NCBI RefSeq assembly: GCF_002837145.1
Contig: NZ_NWMV01000019.1
Span: 32,571 to 96,570, forward strand
Direction of reading: 5' to 3'
Origin: Macromonas nakdongensis
GTDB lineage: Bacteria; Pseudomonadota; Gammaproteobacteria; Burkholderiales; Burkholderiaceae_C
DNA: 64,000 bases
A program made the position numbers and the translations under genes. Positions 39,580-49,516 of the stretch are shown one piece after another. The notes under the pieces are model-generated. The model was given only the letters and a program-made list of their open reading frames with translations. It made no database searches and was not told the origin of the DNA. Within the stretch, counting starts at the first letter, position 1; every line of letters begins with the position of its first letter.

Positions 39580-40596
39580 ATGCCCCAAAACACCCGCATC
39601 CTGCTGGACAACCGCCCCGAGGGCGAGGCCAGCGTCGGCAACTTCAAGACCGAAACCGTGGACACCCCTGCGCTTCAGGACGGCCAGGTGCTGGTGCGCC
39701 ACCACTACCTGAGCCTGGACCCCTACATGCGCGGCCGCATGAACGCCGGTAAGAGCTATGCCCAGCCGCAGCCGCTGGGCGAGGTGATGATCGGCGGCAC
39801 CGTGGGCGAGGTGGTGGAGAGCCGCCACCCGCGTTACGCCCCGGGCGACGCGGTGGTGGGCATGGGCGGCTGGCAGCAGTACAGCGTGGTCAACGCCAAC
39901 ACCCCGGGCGAGCTGCGCAAGGTGGACACCACCCACGTGCCGCTGAGCCACTACCTGGGCGCGGTCGGCATGCCCGGCGTGACCGCTTGGTACGGCCTGG
40001 TCAAGCTGATCGACCCGAAACCGGGGCAGACCGTGACCGTCAGCGCCGCCAGCGGCGCCGTGGGCAGCGCGGTGGGCGCCCTGGCCAAGGCCCGCGGCTG
40101 CCGCGTGGTCGGTTTCGCCGGCGGGGCGGACAAATGCGCTTACGTGAAAAACGAACTCGGGTTTGACGACTGCATCGACTACCGCGAACACAAAGACTAC
40201 GGCTCGCTGGCCAAGGCCCTGAAAGTGGCCTGCCCGAACGGCATCGACGGCCACTTCGAGAACGTGGGCGGCATGGTGCTGGACGCGGTGATGCTGCGTG
40301 CCAATGCGTTTTCCCGCATCGCGGTGTGCGGCATGATCGCCGGCTACGACGGCCAGCCCCTGCCCATGGCCAACCCGTCGATGTTGCTGATCAACCGCAT
40401 GCGCATCGAAGGCTTCATCGTCAGCGAACACATGGAGGTCTGGCCCGAGGCGCTGGCCGAACTGGGGCGCCTGGTGGGCAGCGGGCAGTTCCGCCCGCGC
40501 GAGTCGGTGGCGCAGGGCATCGAGGCCGCGCCGGAAGCCTTCCTGGGCTTGCTCAAAGGCAAGAACTTCGGCAAACAACTGGTCCAGCTGGTCTGA
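39580..40596 (+). CDS. NADP-dependent zinc-free MDR oxidoreductase, CurA/PTGR-like
   Basis: The start at 39580 has CAGGAG upstream and gives 338 residues. It has the opening of this subgroup (MPQNTRILLDNRPEGEA), DPYMRGRMN, MIGGTVGEVVESRHPRYAPGD, the cofactor motif AASGAVGSAVGALAK and a C-terminal IEGFIVSEHM block. These enzymes reduce double bonds of alpha,beta-unsaturated ketones or aldehydes with NADPH. No zinc-ligand Cys set is seen. It would suit removing a double bond from an unusual acyl or ketone substrate. Confidence 0.92.
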   Translation: MPQNTRILLDNRPEGEASVGNFKTETVDTPALQDGQVLVRHHYLSLDPYMRGRMNAGKSYAQPQPLGEVMIGGTVGEVVESRHPRYAPGDAVVGMGGWQQYSVVNANTPGELRKVDTTHVPLSHYLGAVGMPGVTAWYGLVKLIDPKPGQTVTVSAASGAVGSAVGALAKARGCRVVGFAGGADKCAYVKNELGFDDCIDYREHKDYGSLAKALKVACPNGIDGHFENVGGMVLDAVMLRANAFSRIAVCGMIAGYDGQPLPMANPSMLLINRMRIEGFIVSEHMEVWPEALAELGRLVGSGQFRPRESVAQGIEAAPEAFLGLLKGKNFGKQLVQLV

Positions 40597-40606
40597 GGAG
40601 CCCCCC

Positions 40607-41512
40607 ATGCTGAAAGAACTCCAAGGCAAGACCGCCGTCATCACCGGCGCGGGCTCGGGTTTCGGGTTGGAGGTGGCGCGCATCGGCGCCCGCCAGGGCA
40701 TGAACCTGGTGCTGGTGGACGTGCAGGCCGACGCGCTGGAGCGCGCCCGCACCGAGCTGGAGGCCGCCGGTGCCGCGGTGCTGGCGCAACGCGTGGACGT
40801 GTCCAGCGCCGAGGCCATGGACGACCTGGCCGAGGCGGTGCAGCAGCGCTTTGGCGCGCCGCACTTCGTGTTCAACAACGCCGGCGTGGCCGCTGGTGGC
40901 CTGGTGTGGGAAAACACCGTGGCCGACTGGCAGTGGGTGCTGGGCGTGAACCTGTGGGGCGTGGTCCACGGCGTGCGCGCCTTCACCCCGCGCATGCTGG
41001 CCGCAGCCCAGGCCGACCCGGCTTACCGCGGTCACATCGTCAACACCGCCAGCATGGCCGGGCTGTTGACGCCGCCCAACATGGGCGTCTACAACGTCAG
41101 CAAGCACGCGGTGGTGGCCTTGACCGAGACGCTGTACCAGGATCTGCACCTGGTGAGCGACCAGATCGGCGCCAGCGTGCTGTGCCCGTACTTCGTGCCC
41201 ACCGGCATCAGCCAGAGCGAACGCAACCGACCGGGCGAACTGGCCACCGGCCAGCCGACCCAGAGCCAGCTCATCGGCCAGGCCATGAGCGACAAGGCGG
41301 TGAGCAGCGGCAAGGTGACCGCGGCCGAGGTGGCGCAGAAGGTGTTCGACGCCATGGCCGCCGACGCCTTCTACATTTACAGCCACCCCAAGGCGCTGGG
41401 CAATGTGCAGACGCGCATGTCGGCCATCGTGGCCGGCAGCAACCCGCCCGACCCGTTCGCCGAGCGGCCGGACGTGGGCGTGCAGCTGCGCGCCGCCCTG
41501 CGCAGCGCCTGA
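40607..41512 (+). CDS. Short-chain dehydrogenase/reductase
   Basis: The 301-residue protein starts MLKELQGKTAVITGAGSGFGLE and has NNAGVAAGGLVWEN, NTASMAGLLTPPN and the catalytic YNVSKHA pair. It is longer at the C-terminus than the other SDR in this block, with a helix-rich end resembling the group around retinol and hydroxysteroid dehydrogenases. It begins 10 bases after the CurA-like gene and ends the plus-strand catabolic run. Its substrate is unknown. Confidence 0.92.
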   Translation: MLKELQGKTAVITGAGSGFGLEVARIGARQGMNLVLVDVQADALERARTELEAAGAAVLAQRVDVSSAEAMDDLAEAVQQRFGAPHFVFNNAGVAAGGLVWENTVADWQWVLGVNLWGVVHGVRAFTPRMLAAAQADPAYRGHIVNTASMAGLLTPPNMGVYNVSKHAVVALTETLYQDLHLVSDQIGASVLCPYFVPTGISQSERNRPGELATGQPTQSQLIGQAMSDKAVSSGKVTAAEVAQKVFDAMAADAFYIYSHPKALGNVQTRMSAIVAGSNPPDPFAERPDVGVQLRAALRSA

Positions 41513-41531
41513 GGCTGCCGCGGGGCGCGGG

Positions 41532-44045
41532 TCAGGCCAGGGCCCGGAACAGGGTCGGTACGTCCAGTACCCCCACCAGCACCCGGCCCTGGGCCGCTTT
41601 GGCAAACTGGGACACCAGCCCCTGTCCGCTGCCCATCCCGAAGGGGGAGGGCATCAGATCCTGCGGCTGGAATTCGGGCACTCCGTGGAGTTCGTCCACC
41701 AGCACCCCGAGCCGTTGTTCGCCCTGGCGCAGCACCACCACCTGCTGGTGGGCGCGTCGTGCGCTGGGCTGGCCTTGGAGCAGGGTCCCCAGGTCGTAGA
41801 CCCAATGGAAGCGGGCCTGACCGTCCTGCCCCTGCGGCGGCAGGATGCCGATGCGTGCGGGGTGTCCGCCCTGGGGGGCCGCGGCCAGCCCTTCGGCGGG
41901 CAGGGCCTCCAGGACGTGCAGGGCGGGCACGGCCAGCAATTGCCCGCCGAGGTAGAAGCTGGCGTGTTCCAGTCCACCACCCGGCGGCTGGGCGCTGTCC
42001 CAGTCGGCCGCATCGGACGGGCCGGCCCGTCCGGCACCTGGGACCACCGGCCCCAGCGGGGCCGCCACCACGGCCAGCACATCGGCGCTGTAGCCGTCGC
42101 TCACCTTGAATTCCCGGTAGCCGCTGGACACGCTGCAGGCCAGCGCCTGGTACTGCCCGTCCCACACGGTCACGCGGGTGGCGCAGTCGCCGTTGGCCAG
42201 GGTCAGCAGATCGGCGTCCAGGGCCAGCAGGGCACCCACCGGGCGGTTCGGGTCGGTGCTGGCGATGATGCGGCCGCTGCGTTCCAGAAAGTAGGCCTGG
42301 GCCCCGGGCCGGGCCTCGATCGCGCCGTTCAGAATGGCCGCCAGTTCGGCGTGGGCGTCGAAGGCGATGCCGATGCCCCCCAGCACCTGCTGCGTTTGCT
42401 GAGGGTGGCGCACGGCGGCGTGGTAAACGTAGCAGGCATGGCCGTCGGCCAGGGGCGAGGGCGCGAAGGCCGACGCATGGTAGTGCTGTTCGGTGCTCAG
42501 CTCGAGCACGCGCGCAAGGTCGTCGCGGTCCACGCTGTGGCCACTCAGGGCCGCGTGACCGGGGCGGGCCGATTCGGCGACGATCTGGCCCTGGCGGTTG
42601 TAGACCACCAGGCGGCTGTACACGGTGTAGAGCGAGTGGATGCAGCGCAGCGTCTGGGTGGCAGTGTCGGTGGCGGCCGGGTCGGTCAGGGCCGCGGCCA
42701 GTTCGGGCGCCAGGGCCCACCAGCGGCAGTCGTTGGCGCGCTCGTACAGGTTGCGGTCGAGCAGGTCCACCAGCAGCCGGGCGCTGAATGCCACCTGCTG
42801 CAGGTTCGACTGCAGCACCGTCTGGTACAGCTCGCGGATGGACTGGGTGAACAGGGCGTTGCTGCGCGCGCCGGTTTCGCTGATCTGATCGAGGATGGCC
42901 TTGAGCCGCTGCAGTTCGTCGCGCTGGCCCGCGGTCACCACCTGGCCGTTCCAGACCACCCGGCGGATGGTTTCCGTGGCCATGATGACTTCGTGCAAGG
43001 GCGGGCTGAAGCGGCGGGCGTGGGTCAGCAGACCGGCGGCCATCTCGGGGTCCAGCCGGTCGAGCAGGCCGCTGCCGTCCTGCTGGAAGGCCAGCTCGAT
43101 GGGCACCATCACCTGTCCGCGCCAGCCGCTCGGGCCCGGGTAACCCTGGTAGCCCTGGGTGGCGCGGGTCGCCACCAGGTACTCGCGGCCGGCGCAGAGC
43201 ATGGGGCGCGGCTGGCCGTCCGGGTTGAGGGGCACCGTGGCGCCGCGGGCGATCCAGTGCCCGTCGGCACTGGCGATGACCCGACCGTCGCCGTCCAGCA
43301 GCAGCATGTTGCTGCGGCCCTCGGGGTCGCGGTGGGCCTGAAAGATGCCTTGCAGTTCGCGGTCGAAATCGAAAAACAGGCACAGCAGCCCCACCGGGGT
43401 GCCCAGCGTGGGGTGCAGCATGCGGCGCGAGTACACCAGGCAGGGCCCGGCGCCGGGGCGCAGGTCGGTGGCGCGGAAGGTTTCCACGTGAGTGTCGCTC
43501 TGCAGGGTGGCGGCGATCAGCGGGTCCACGCTGCCTTCGGTGGCGTGGGTCGGGTCGGTCTGCACCAGCACGTTGCCCTCGGTGTCGAGCAGCATCGCGT
43601 CGAGGTAGACGGTGTATTTCTCGCGGTAAGAGCGCAGGCGCTCGCGGATGGCATCGACCTCGCTGGTGTGGCGTGTGGGCGCGGCCACGAACTCGCACAG
43701 CACCCGGTCGGTGGCCAGAAAGCCCACGTCGGCGGTGCGTTCGTACAGGTTGCGCACCACGATGTCGATCACGTACTGCGCCTGGGTGCCGATGGCGTCC
43801 AGCACATTGCCGGTTTTTTCGCCCACCAGGCTGTGCACCATGTCGCGTTCCAGCCGCTGGAAGCCGGCGCGCGTGGCCGCCATGGACGGCAGGATGGTCC
43901 GGGCCTCGGTCGGGCAGTTCATCTTGGCCGAGGACTCGATCATGCGCCACAGCAGGCTCAGCTCGTTCAGGGAGGTTTCGCACTGGCTCACGTCCCGCAT
44001 GTAGGGGAGGAAGGTGTCCACGCGCAGGGGGGATCGGTCGGGCAT
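41532..44045 (-). CDS. Double Cache sensor with C-terminal CheW domain, no membrane helices
   Basis: At 837 residues this is far larger than an ordinary CheW. Residues about 60-330 look like one Cache sensor ([33 protein letters not shown]), and about 430-670 like a second ([31 protein letters not shown]). Residues about 690-837 form a CheW domain ([35 protein letters not shown]). I see no signal peptide, no membrane helix and no chemoreceptor signalling tip. Cache domains are usually periplasmic, so a soluble pair coupled to CheW would pass a cytoplasmic signal to the CheA array. No other chemotaxis gene is nearby. It is divergent from tex. Confidence 0.88.
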   Translation of the reverse strand: MPDRSPLRVDTFLPYMRDVSQCETSLNELSLLWRMIESSAKMNCPTEARTILPSMAATRAGFQRLERDMVHSLVGEKTGNVLDAIGTQAQYVIDIVVRNLYERTADVGFLATDRVLCEFVAAPTRHTSEVDAIRERLRSYREKYTVYLDAMLLDTEGNVLVQTDPTHATEGSVDPLIAATLQSDTHVETFRATDLRPGAGPCLVYSRRMLHPTLGTPVGLLCLFFDFDRELQGIFQAHRDPEGRSNMLLLDGDGRVIASADGHWIARGATVPLNPDGQPRPMLCAGREYLVATRATQGYQGYPGPSGWRGQVMVPIELAFQQDGSGLLDRLDPEMAAGLLTHARRFSPPLHEVIMATETIRRVVWNGQVVTAGQRDELQRLKAILDQISETGARSNALFTQSIRELYQTVLQSNLQQVAFSARLLVDLLDRNLYERANDCRWWALAPELAAALTDPAATDTATQTLRCIHSLYTVYSRLVVYNRQGQIVAESARPGHAALSGHSVDRDDLARVLELSTEQHYHASAFAPSPLADGHACYVYHAAVRHPQQTQQVLGGIGIAFDAHAELAAILNGAIEARPGAQAYFLERSGRIIASTDPNRPVGALLALDADLLTLANGDCATRVTVWDGQYQALACSVSSGYREFKVSDGYSADVLAVVAAPLGPVVPGAGRAGPSDAADWDSAQPPGGGLEHASFYLGGQLLAVPALHVLEALPAEGLAAAPQGGHPARIGILPPQGQDGQARFHWVYDLGTLLQGQPSARRAHQQVVVLRQGEQRLGVLVDELHGVPEFQPQDLMPSPFGMGSGQGLVSQFAKAAQGRVLVGVLDVPTLFRALA

Positions 44046-44191
44046 GTCTCGTGTCGATATGGGAAAAATGCAAGCACATCCGCATTAGCAAAGCCTGTGC
44101 CCGGGGTGGGGCCGGCGCCGGGCCGTGCTGTGGCAAACTCGCCGCTTTTCCCTTGCGAAGCCGGCCGCCGCCGGTGGGTCCCGAGAGTACG

Positions 44192-46573
44192 ATGCAGAAA
44201 ATCACCGCGCAAATCGCGCAGGAACTGAAGGTTCAGCCACGCCAGGTGGAGGCCGCCGTGGCTTTGTTGGACGGGGGCGCCACCGTCCCTTTCATCGCCC
44301 GTTACCGCAAAGAGGCCACCGGCGGTCTGGACGACATCCAGCTGCGCGAGCTGGAGCAGCGCCTGGGTTACCTGCGCGAGCTGGAAGACCGCCGCGCCGC
44401 GGTGCTGAAGAGCATCGAAGAACAGGGCAAGCTCACGCCGGAGCTGCGCGCCGCCATCGAGGCCGCGCCCACCAAGCAGGAGCTGGAAGACCTGTACCTG
44501 CCCTACAAGCCCAAGCGCCGCACCAAGGGCATGATCGCGCGCGAGAATGGCATTGAGCCCTTGGCCGACCTGCTGTTCGCCGACCCCACCCGCGTGCCTG
44601 CGGATGAGGCCCAGGCCTACGTCAAACCGGCCAAGGGCGAGGACGGCAGCGACTTCACCACCGTGCCGGCTGTGCTGGATGGCGTGCGCGACATCCTGAG
44701 CGAACGCTGGGCCGAAGACGCCACGCTGGTGCAGGGCCTGCGCGAATGGCTGTGGCAGGAAGGCCTGCTGCAAAGCCAGAAGGTGGACGGCAAGAACGAG
44801 CACGACCCCGACGTGGCCAAGTTCCGCGACTATTTTGAATACGACGAACCCATCGGCCGCGTGCCCTCGCACCGCGCCCTGGCGGTGTTCCGTGGCCGCG
44901 CGCTGGAAATCCTGGACGCCAAGTTGGTGGTGCCGGAGCCGGAACTGTCGGAGAGCGCCAAGACCACGGGCAAACCCGGCGCCGTGCCCTCGCTGGCCGA
45001 AGGCCGCATCGCCCGCCACCTGGGCTGGAGCCACCAGGCCCGCCCGGCGGACGACCTGATCCGCAAATGCGTGGCCTGGACCTGGCGCGTCAAGCTCAGC
45101 CTCTCGACCGAACGTGACCTGTTCGCCCGCCTGCGCGAAGCCGCCGAACAGGTGGCCATCAAGGTGTTTGCCGACAACCTGCGCGACCTGCTGCTGGCCG
45201 CGCCCGCCGGTCCCAAGGCCGTGATGGGGCTGGACCCCGGCATCCGCACCGGGGTGAAGGTGGCGGTGGTGGACCCCACCGGCAAGCTGCTGGACACCGC
45301 CACCGTGTATCCGCACGAACCGCGCCGCGATTGGGAAGGCAGCATCGCCACCCTGGGCGCGCTGTGCCTGAAGCACGGCGTGCAGCTCATCGCCATCGGC
45401 AACGGCACCGCCAGCCGCGAAACCGACAAGCTGGCCGCCGACCTGATCAAGCGCCTGGCCGACCGCGGCCTGACCCCGCAAAAAGTGGTGGTGAGCGAGG
45501 CGGGCGCGTCGGTGTATTCCGCCAGCGAATTCGCCAGCCAGGAAATGCCCGACGTGGACGTGAGCCTGCGCGGCGCGGCCAGCATCGCCCGCCGCCTGCA
45601 GGACCCGTTGGCCGAACTGGTGAAGATCGACCCCAAGAGCATTGGCGTGGGCCAGTACCAGCACGACGTGAACCAGAGCGAGCTGGCGCGCACCCTGGAC
45701 GCGGTGGTGGAAGACTGCGTGAACGCCGTGGGCGTGGACCTGAACACCGCCAGCGCGCCGCTGCTGGCCCGGGTGTCGGGCCTGAGCGGCACGGTGGCCA
45801 AGTCGGTGGTGCGCTGGCGCGAGGCGCACGGCGCGTTCAAGAGCCGCCAGGACTTGCTCAAGGTCACCGGCCTGGGTGCCAAGACCTTCGAGCAAAGCGC
45901 CGGCTTTCTGCGCATCCGCGGCGGTGACAACCCGCTGGACATGACCGGCGTGCACCCCGAAACCTACCCGGTGGTGGAGCAGATCATCCAGCAAACCGGC
46001 AAGCCGGTGGCCGAACTGATGGGCCGGGTGGATGTGCTCAAGACCCTGAAACCGGAGCTGTTCGCCAACGCGCAGTTCGGCGCCATCACCGTGAAGGACA
46101 TCATCGGCGAACTGGAAAAACCCGGCCGCGACCCGCGCCCGGACTTCGCCGTGGCGCGCTTCAACGAAGGGGTGGAAGACATCACCGACCTGCAGGAAGG
46201 CATGGTGTTGGAGGGCACGGTCAGCAACGTGGCCCAGTTCGGCGCCTTCGTGGACCTGGGCGTGCACCAGGACGGCCTGGTGCACGTGAGCCAGTTGAGC
46301 CACAAATTCGTCAACGACGCGCGCGAGGTGGTGAAAACCGGCGACATCGTGAAAGTGAAGGTGGTGGAGGTGGACGTGGCGCGCAAGCGCATCGGCCTGA
46401 CCATGAAGCTGGACGCCCCCACCGGCGCCCGCAGCGAACGCCGCGAGGGCGGCAACCGTTTCGAGCCGGCCGGGCGCCAGCAGCAGGCCGGGCGTGGCCA
46501 GCGCCACAACGAGCCGGCCAGCGGAGGCGCCATGGCCTCGGCCTTTGCCAAGCTGCAAGGCTTCAAACGCTGA
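44192..46573 (+). CDS. tex: Tex family RNA-binding transcription accessory protein
   Basis: The start [18 protein letters not shown] (44192) gives 793 residues, the family length. The domains in order are the N-terminal HTH-like Tex region ([15 protein letters not shown]), the YqgF/RNase H-like domain ([17 protein letters not shown] from about 345), the helix-hairpin-helix pair ([16 protein letters not shown] and [23 protein letters not shown]) and an S1 RNA-binding domain (about 668-740, [21 protein letters not shown]). Tex binds nucleic acid and affects transcription of toxin and other genes in some pathogens. A basic Gly/Arg/Gln-rich tail follows S1. Confidence 0.96.
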   Translation: MQKITAQIAQELKVQPRQVEAAVALLDGGATVPFIARYRKEATGGLDDIQLRELEQRLGYLRELEDRRAAVLKSIEEQGKLTPELRAAIEAAPTKQELEDLYLPYKPKRRTKGMIARENGIEPLADLLFADPTRVPADEAQAYVKPAKGEDGSDFTTVPAVLDGVRDILSERWAEDATLVQGLREWLWQEGLLQSQKVDGKNEHDPDVAKFRDYFEYDEPIGRVPSHRALAVFRGRALEILDAKLVVPEPELSESAKTTGKPGAVPSLAEGRIARHLGWSHQARPADDLIRKCVAWTWRVKLSLSTERDLFARLREAAEQVAIKVFADNLRDLLLAAPAGPKAVMGLDPGIRTGVKVAVVDPTGKLLDTATVYPHEPRRDWEGSIATLGALCLKHGVQLIAIGNGTASRETDKLAADLIKRLADRGLTPQKVVVSEAGASVYSASEFASQEMPDVDVSLRGAASIARRLQDPLAELVKIDPKSIGVGQYQHDVNQSELARTLDAVVEDCVNAVGVDLNTASAPLLARVSGLSGTVAKSVVRWREAHGAFKSRQDLLKVTGLGAKTFEQSAGFLRIRGGDNPLDMTGVHPETYPVVEQIIQQTGKPVAELMGRVDVLKTLKPELFANAQFGAITVKDIIGELEKPGRDPRPDFAVARFNEGVEDITDLQEGMVLEGTVSNVAQFGAFVDLGVHQDGLVHVSQLSHKFVNDAREVVKTGDIVKVKVVEVDVARKRIGLTMKLDAPTGARSERREGGNRFEPAGRQQQAGRGQRHNEPASGGAMASAFAKLQGFKR

Positions 46574-46630
46574 CGCGGCCCGCCCCAGCCGCCCCGTCGC
46601 CCAGGTGCGTGCGGGCGCGGCTGGCCGGTC

Positions 46631-46636
46631 TATACT
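46631..46636 (+). promoter_or_regulatory. Candidate -10 element (TATACT) of the HDOD pair
   Basis: TATACT stands in the 106-base gap after tex, 43 bases before the first HDOD start. No good -35 is present, so the evidence is only the AT-rich hexamer in a GC-rich gap. Confidence 0.3.
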
Positions 46637-46679
46637 GGCGCCGAACCCACCGCGCCACCCCTTCTGGCCCCAGCCCCCC

Positions 46680-47507
46680 ATGGAACTCGAAGAACTCCTG
46701 ACCAAAGCCAAGGCACTGCCCAGCATCCCGCGGGTGGTGTCCGAGGTCATGACCGAGCTCAACCGCGAAGACCCCGACCCGCGCAAGATCAGCGAGTCCG
46801 TGGCCATCGACCCGGGCCTGACCGCGCGCATGCTCAAGCTGGCCAACTCGGCCTTTTTCGGGCTCACGCGCAAGATCGACAGCGTGCAGGACGCCATCAG
46901 CATCCTCGGCTTCAACCACGTCCGCACGCTGGTGCAGGCAGTGGCGCTGAGCAGCAGCTTCAAGACCGTGCCCGGCGTCAACCTGGAGCAGTTCTGGCGC
47001 TACAGCCTGAACACGGCCAAGATCTGCCGCACCCTGGCGCGCAGCCTGAAAATGTCCGACGGCGCAGCCTTCACCGCCGGCCTGACCCACGCCGTGGGTG
47101 ACCTGGTCATGCACATCGGCATGCCCGAGTTGATCGCCCGCATCGACTGGACGGTGTCGCCCTTTGACATGAAGCGCGCCGAGGCCGAAAAAGCCGCCCT
47201 GGGCTACACCTACGCCGACGTGGGCGCGGCCTTCGCCGCCAAGTGGGACTTCCCCGAGGCCATCGTGGCCGCGCTCAAACACCAGCTGCTGCCCTTCGAG
47301 GGGGACACCTACGAGCCGCTGGCCGGTGTGGTGCACATGGCGGCGTGGCGCGCCCGTGCGCAGGAAATCAACCTCGACCGCGAAGGCCTGAAGGCCACTT
47401 TCCCCGACGTGGTGGCCATTCTGCTGGGCCTGGACCTGGACATGGTGCTGGACAAGGACCCGAGCGAGTGGACCTCGGCCGGCGAGTTGTCGGCCTTCCT
47501 GGCCTGA
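46680..47507 (+). CDS. HDOD domain protein (first of a tandem pair)
   Basis: The 275 residues are almost all HDOD domain: LPSIPRVVSEVMTELNREDPD, AIDPGLTARMLKLANSAFFG, IDSVQDAISILGFNHVRTL and AAFTAGLTHAVGDLVMHIG. In true HD phosphohydrolases the last block carries metal-binding HD; here Ala-Val replaces it, so it is not an enzyme. HDOD proteins act in signalling, including control of motility and natural transformation. It shares about half its motifs with the next gene, including the VVHMAAWRAR block, so the pair arose by tandem duplication. Confidence 0.92.
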   Translation: MELEELLTKAKALPSIPRVVSEVMTELNREDPDPRKISESVAIDPGLTARMLKLANSAFFGLTRKIDSVQDAISILGFNHVRTLVQAVALSSSFKTVPGVNLEQFWRYSLNTAKICRTLARSLKMSDGAAFTAGLTHAVGDLVMHIGMPELIARIDWTVSPFDMKRAEAEKAALGYTYADVGAAFAAKWDFPEAIVAALKHQLLPFEGDTYEPLAGVVHMAAWRARAQEINLDREGLKATFPDVVAILLGLDLDMVLDKDPSEWTSAGELSAFLA

Positions 47508-47520
47508 GGTGCGGCGGCCC

Positions 47521-48333
47521 ATGCGCTTGACCGAACTGTTGCGGCAGCCCCAGGCCCTGCCGGTTGTGCCCGAGGTGGCGGCCAAGCTGATCGCCACCTT
47601 CCACCAGGACGACGTGGACCTGCAGGCCGTCAACCGCGACGTGGAGCGCGACCCGGCCCTGGCCGCGCGCCTGCTGCGCCAGGCCAATTCCTCCTTCTTC
47701 CGCCTGGCGCGCCCGGTGCAAAGCGTGCGCGACGCGGTGGCCGTGCTCGGTTTGAACAAGGTGCGGGCCCTGGTCATCGGCGCGTCCATGCAGGACAGCT
47801 TCCGCGCCGTGGTCGGGGTGGACCTGGACGATTTCTGGCACTACAGCTTCGCCGCCGCCACCGTGGCCCGGCTCATCTGCGCCCCGCGCCGGCTGGACGA
47901 AAACGTCGCCTTCACCGCCGGCCTGCTGCACGGCGTGGGCGAGCTGGTGATGCACATGGGCATGGTCGAAGCCATGCAGCCCATCGACCGCGACACGCCC
48001 CTGCTGGCCCTGCACCGCGCCGGTGCCGAGTACCGGGCGCTGGGCTATTCCTACGCCGAAGCCGGCGCCGCCCTGGCGCGCCACTGGCACCTGCCGCCGC
48101 TGCTGGTCACCGCCATCGAACAGCACGGACAGCCGCTGGCACACGACAGGCTGGAGCCCCTGGCCGCCGTGGTGCACATGGCCGCCTGGCGCGCGCGCGT
48201 GCTGGTCAACGGCAACCGGCCCGACGACCTGATCCACACCTACCCCGACGCCGTGGGCGAAATCCTGGGCCTGGACCCGGACTGGCTGGTCGCGCCCGAC
48301 GTGGCCGGGCTGGACCAGCTCTCTGTGCTGTGA
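47521..48333 (+). CDS. HDOD domain protein (second of a tandem pair)
   Basis: The 270-residue protein (ATG 47521; an in-frame GTG at 47509 is possible) repeats the layout of its neighbour: LPVVPEVAAKLIATFHQDD, LAARLLRQANSSFFRLARPV, VRDAVAVLGLNKVRAL, AAFTAGLLHGVGELVMHMGM and LAAVVHMAAWRARV. It begins 13 bases after the first copy. The residues that would bind metal in HD enzymes are replaced by Gly-Val-Gly. Their shared length and order show duplication followed by clear divergence. Confidence 0.92.
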   Translation: MRLTELLRQPQALPVVPEVAAKLIATFHQDDVDLQAVNRDVERDPALAARLLRQANSSFFRLARPVQSVRDAVAVLGLNKVRALVIGASMQDSFRAVVGVDLDDFWHYSFAAATVARLICAPRRLDENVAFTAGLLHGVGELVMHMGMVEAMQPIDRDTPLLALHRAGAEYRALGYSYAEAGAALARHWHLPPLLVTAIEQHGQPLAHDRLEPLAAVVHMAAWRARVLVNGNRPDDLIHTYPDAVGEILGLDPDWLVAPDVAGLDQLSVL

Positions 48334-48355
48334 ACCACACCTCCCAGCCCTGCCC

Positions 48356-49426
48356 GTGAACGCCTTGCACATCCACGCCGGACCGGCCGCCCTGCGCCAC
48401 CTGCGTGCACACGGCCTGCAAGCCGCCGATGTGGGCGTGGTGCCCGGCGCCGCCGGTGGCCCCAAGGGGCTGATTCTGGGGCCGCTGGACCGCTTCCTGT
48501 TCGGCGAATGGCTGCCCCGTGCCACGCGCGAGCTGCACCTGGTGGGCGCCTCCATCGGTGCCTGGCGCATGGCCACGGCCTGCCTGAACGACCCGGTGCG
48601 GGCGTTCCAGCGGCTGGAGCGCGACTACATCGCCCAGCACTACGAGCTGCCGCCGGGCCAGAAGCGCCCCAGCGCGCAGCAGGTGAGCGACACCTTCGGC
48701 CGCAGTCTGGCCGATTTTTACGGCGGCCGCGTGGCCGAGGTGCTGGGCCACCCGCGCTGGCGCCTGCACCTGCTTGCCTCGCGCGGGCGGCACGTGCTGG
48801 GCCGCGAAGGGCCCTGGCGCACGCCGCTGGGCTACGCCGGCGCCTTTGCCACCAACGCGCTGCGGCGCCGGGCCATGGGGGCTTGGCTGGAGCGGGTGGT
48901 GTTCTCCAGCGCCGGGGCCGAACTGCCCTTTGCCACCCACGACTACCGCAGCCGACAGGTGCCGCTGACCGAGACCAACTTCATGGCCGCGCTGCAAGCC
49001 AGTTGCTCCATCCCCTTCGTGCTGCAGGCGGTGTCGCACATTCCCGGCGCGCCGCCCGGCGCCTACTGGGACGGCGGCATCACCGACTACCACCTGCACC
49101 TGGCCTACCGCCCGGCCTTGGGCCTGGTGCTGTACCCGCATTTCCAGCGCCAGGTGGTGCCGGGCTGGCTGGACAAGGCGCTGAAATGGCGCCACGTTGC
49201 CAGCCCTTTCCTGGACCACACCGTGGTGCTCGCGCCCAACCCGGCCTGGGTGGCGCGCCTGCCCCATGGCAAGCTGCCCGACCGCACCGACTTCACCCGC
49301 TACGGCAACGACCTGGCCGGGCGCATGGCCGTGTGGCGCAGCGCCGTGTCGGCCAGCCAGCAGTTGGCCGACGAATGGGCCGCCTGGCTGGAGCGCCCCG
49401 ACCCGGCGCGGGTGCTGCCCCTGTAG
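48356..49426 (+). CDS. Patatin-like phospholipase family protein
   Basis: The start is GTG at 48356; the protein has 356 residues. The family's three elements are present: the anion hole GAAGGPKG (residues 30-37), the nucleophile elbow GASIG (Ser66) and the catalytic Asp239 in WDGGITDYH. These make a Ser-Asp dyad acyl hydrolase. No signal peptide is seen, so it would act inside the cell on lipid or acyl esters. It lies 22 bases after the HDOD pair and may be transcribed with them. Confidence 0.88.
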   Translation: MNALHIHAGPAALRHLRAHGLQAADVGVVPGAAGGPKGLILGPLDRFLFGEWLPRATRELHLVGASIGAWRMATACLNDPVRAFQRLERDYIAQHYELPPGQKRPSAQQVSDTFGRSLADFYGGRVAEVLGHPRWRLHLLASRGRHVLGREGPWRTPLGYAGAFATNALRRRAMGAWLERVVFSSAGAELPFATHDYRSRQVPLTETNFMAALQASCSIPFVLQAVSHIPGAPPGAYWDGGITDYHLHLAYRPALGLVLYPHFQRQVVPGWLDKALKWRHVASPFLDHTVVLAPNPAWVARLPHGKLPDRTDFTRYGNDLAGRMAVWRSAVSASQQLADEWAAWLERPDPARVLPL

Positions 49427-49427
49427 C

Positions 49428-49510
49428 CCCCGCTGGTGCGGGGGTGTGGTGCGCTGGCGGGCCTGGGCCGCGCCGCTGCCCCTGGGCGTTCGGGCACCAG
49501 CGGGGATAAT
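49428..49510 (+). promoter_or_regulatory. Long inverted repeat and candidate -10 directly before trhO
   Basis: CCCCGCTGGTGC (49428-49439) and GCACCAGCGGGG (49494-49505) are perfect 12-base inverted arms 54 bases apart. The last G of the right arm begins GATAAT (49505-49510), a good -10 that ends 6 bases before the trhO ATG. If used, the mRNA would start at or next to the ATG. The arms could be a terminator-like hairpin of the patatin gene or an operator; no T-tract follows. Confidence 0.4.
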
Positions 49511-49516
49511 CCGGGG

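Noticed and set aside
41532..44045. Classical methyl-accepting chemotaxis receptor
   Set aside because: No membrane helices, no HAMP domain and no receptor signalling tip; the C-terminus is CheW.
46680..48333. HD-GYP cyclic-di-GMP phosphodiesterases
   Set aside because: The metal-binding His-Asp pair is missing in both proteins and no GYP motif is present.
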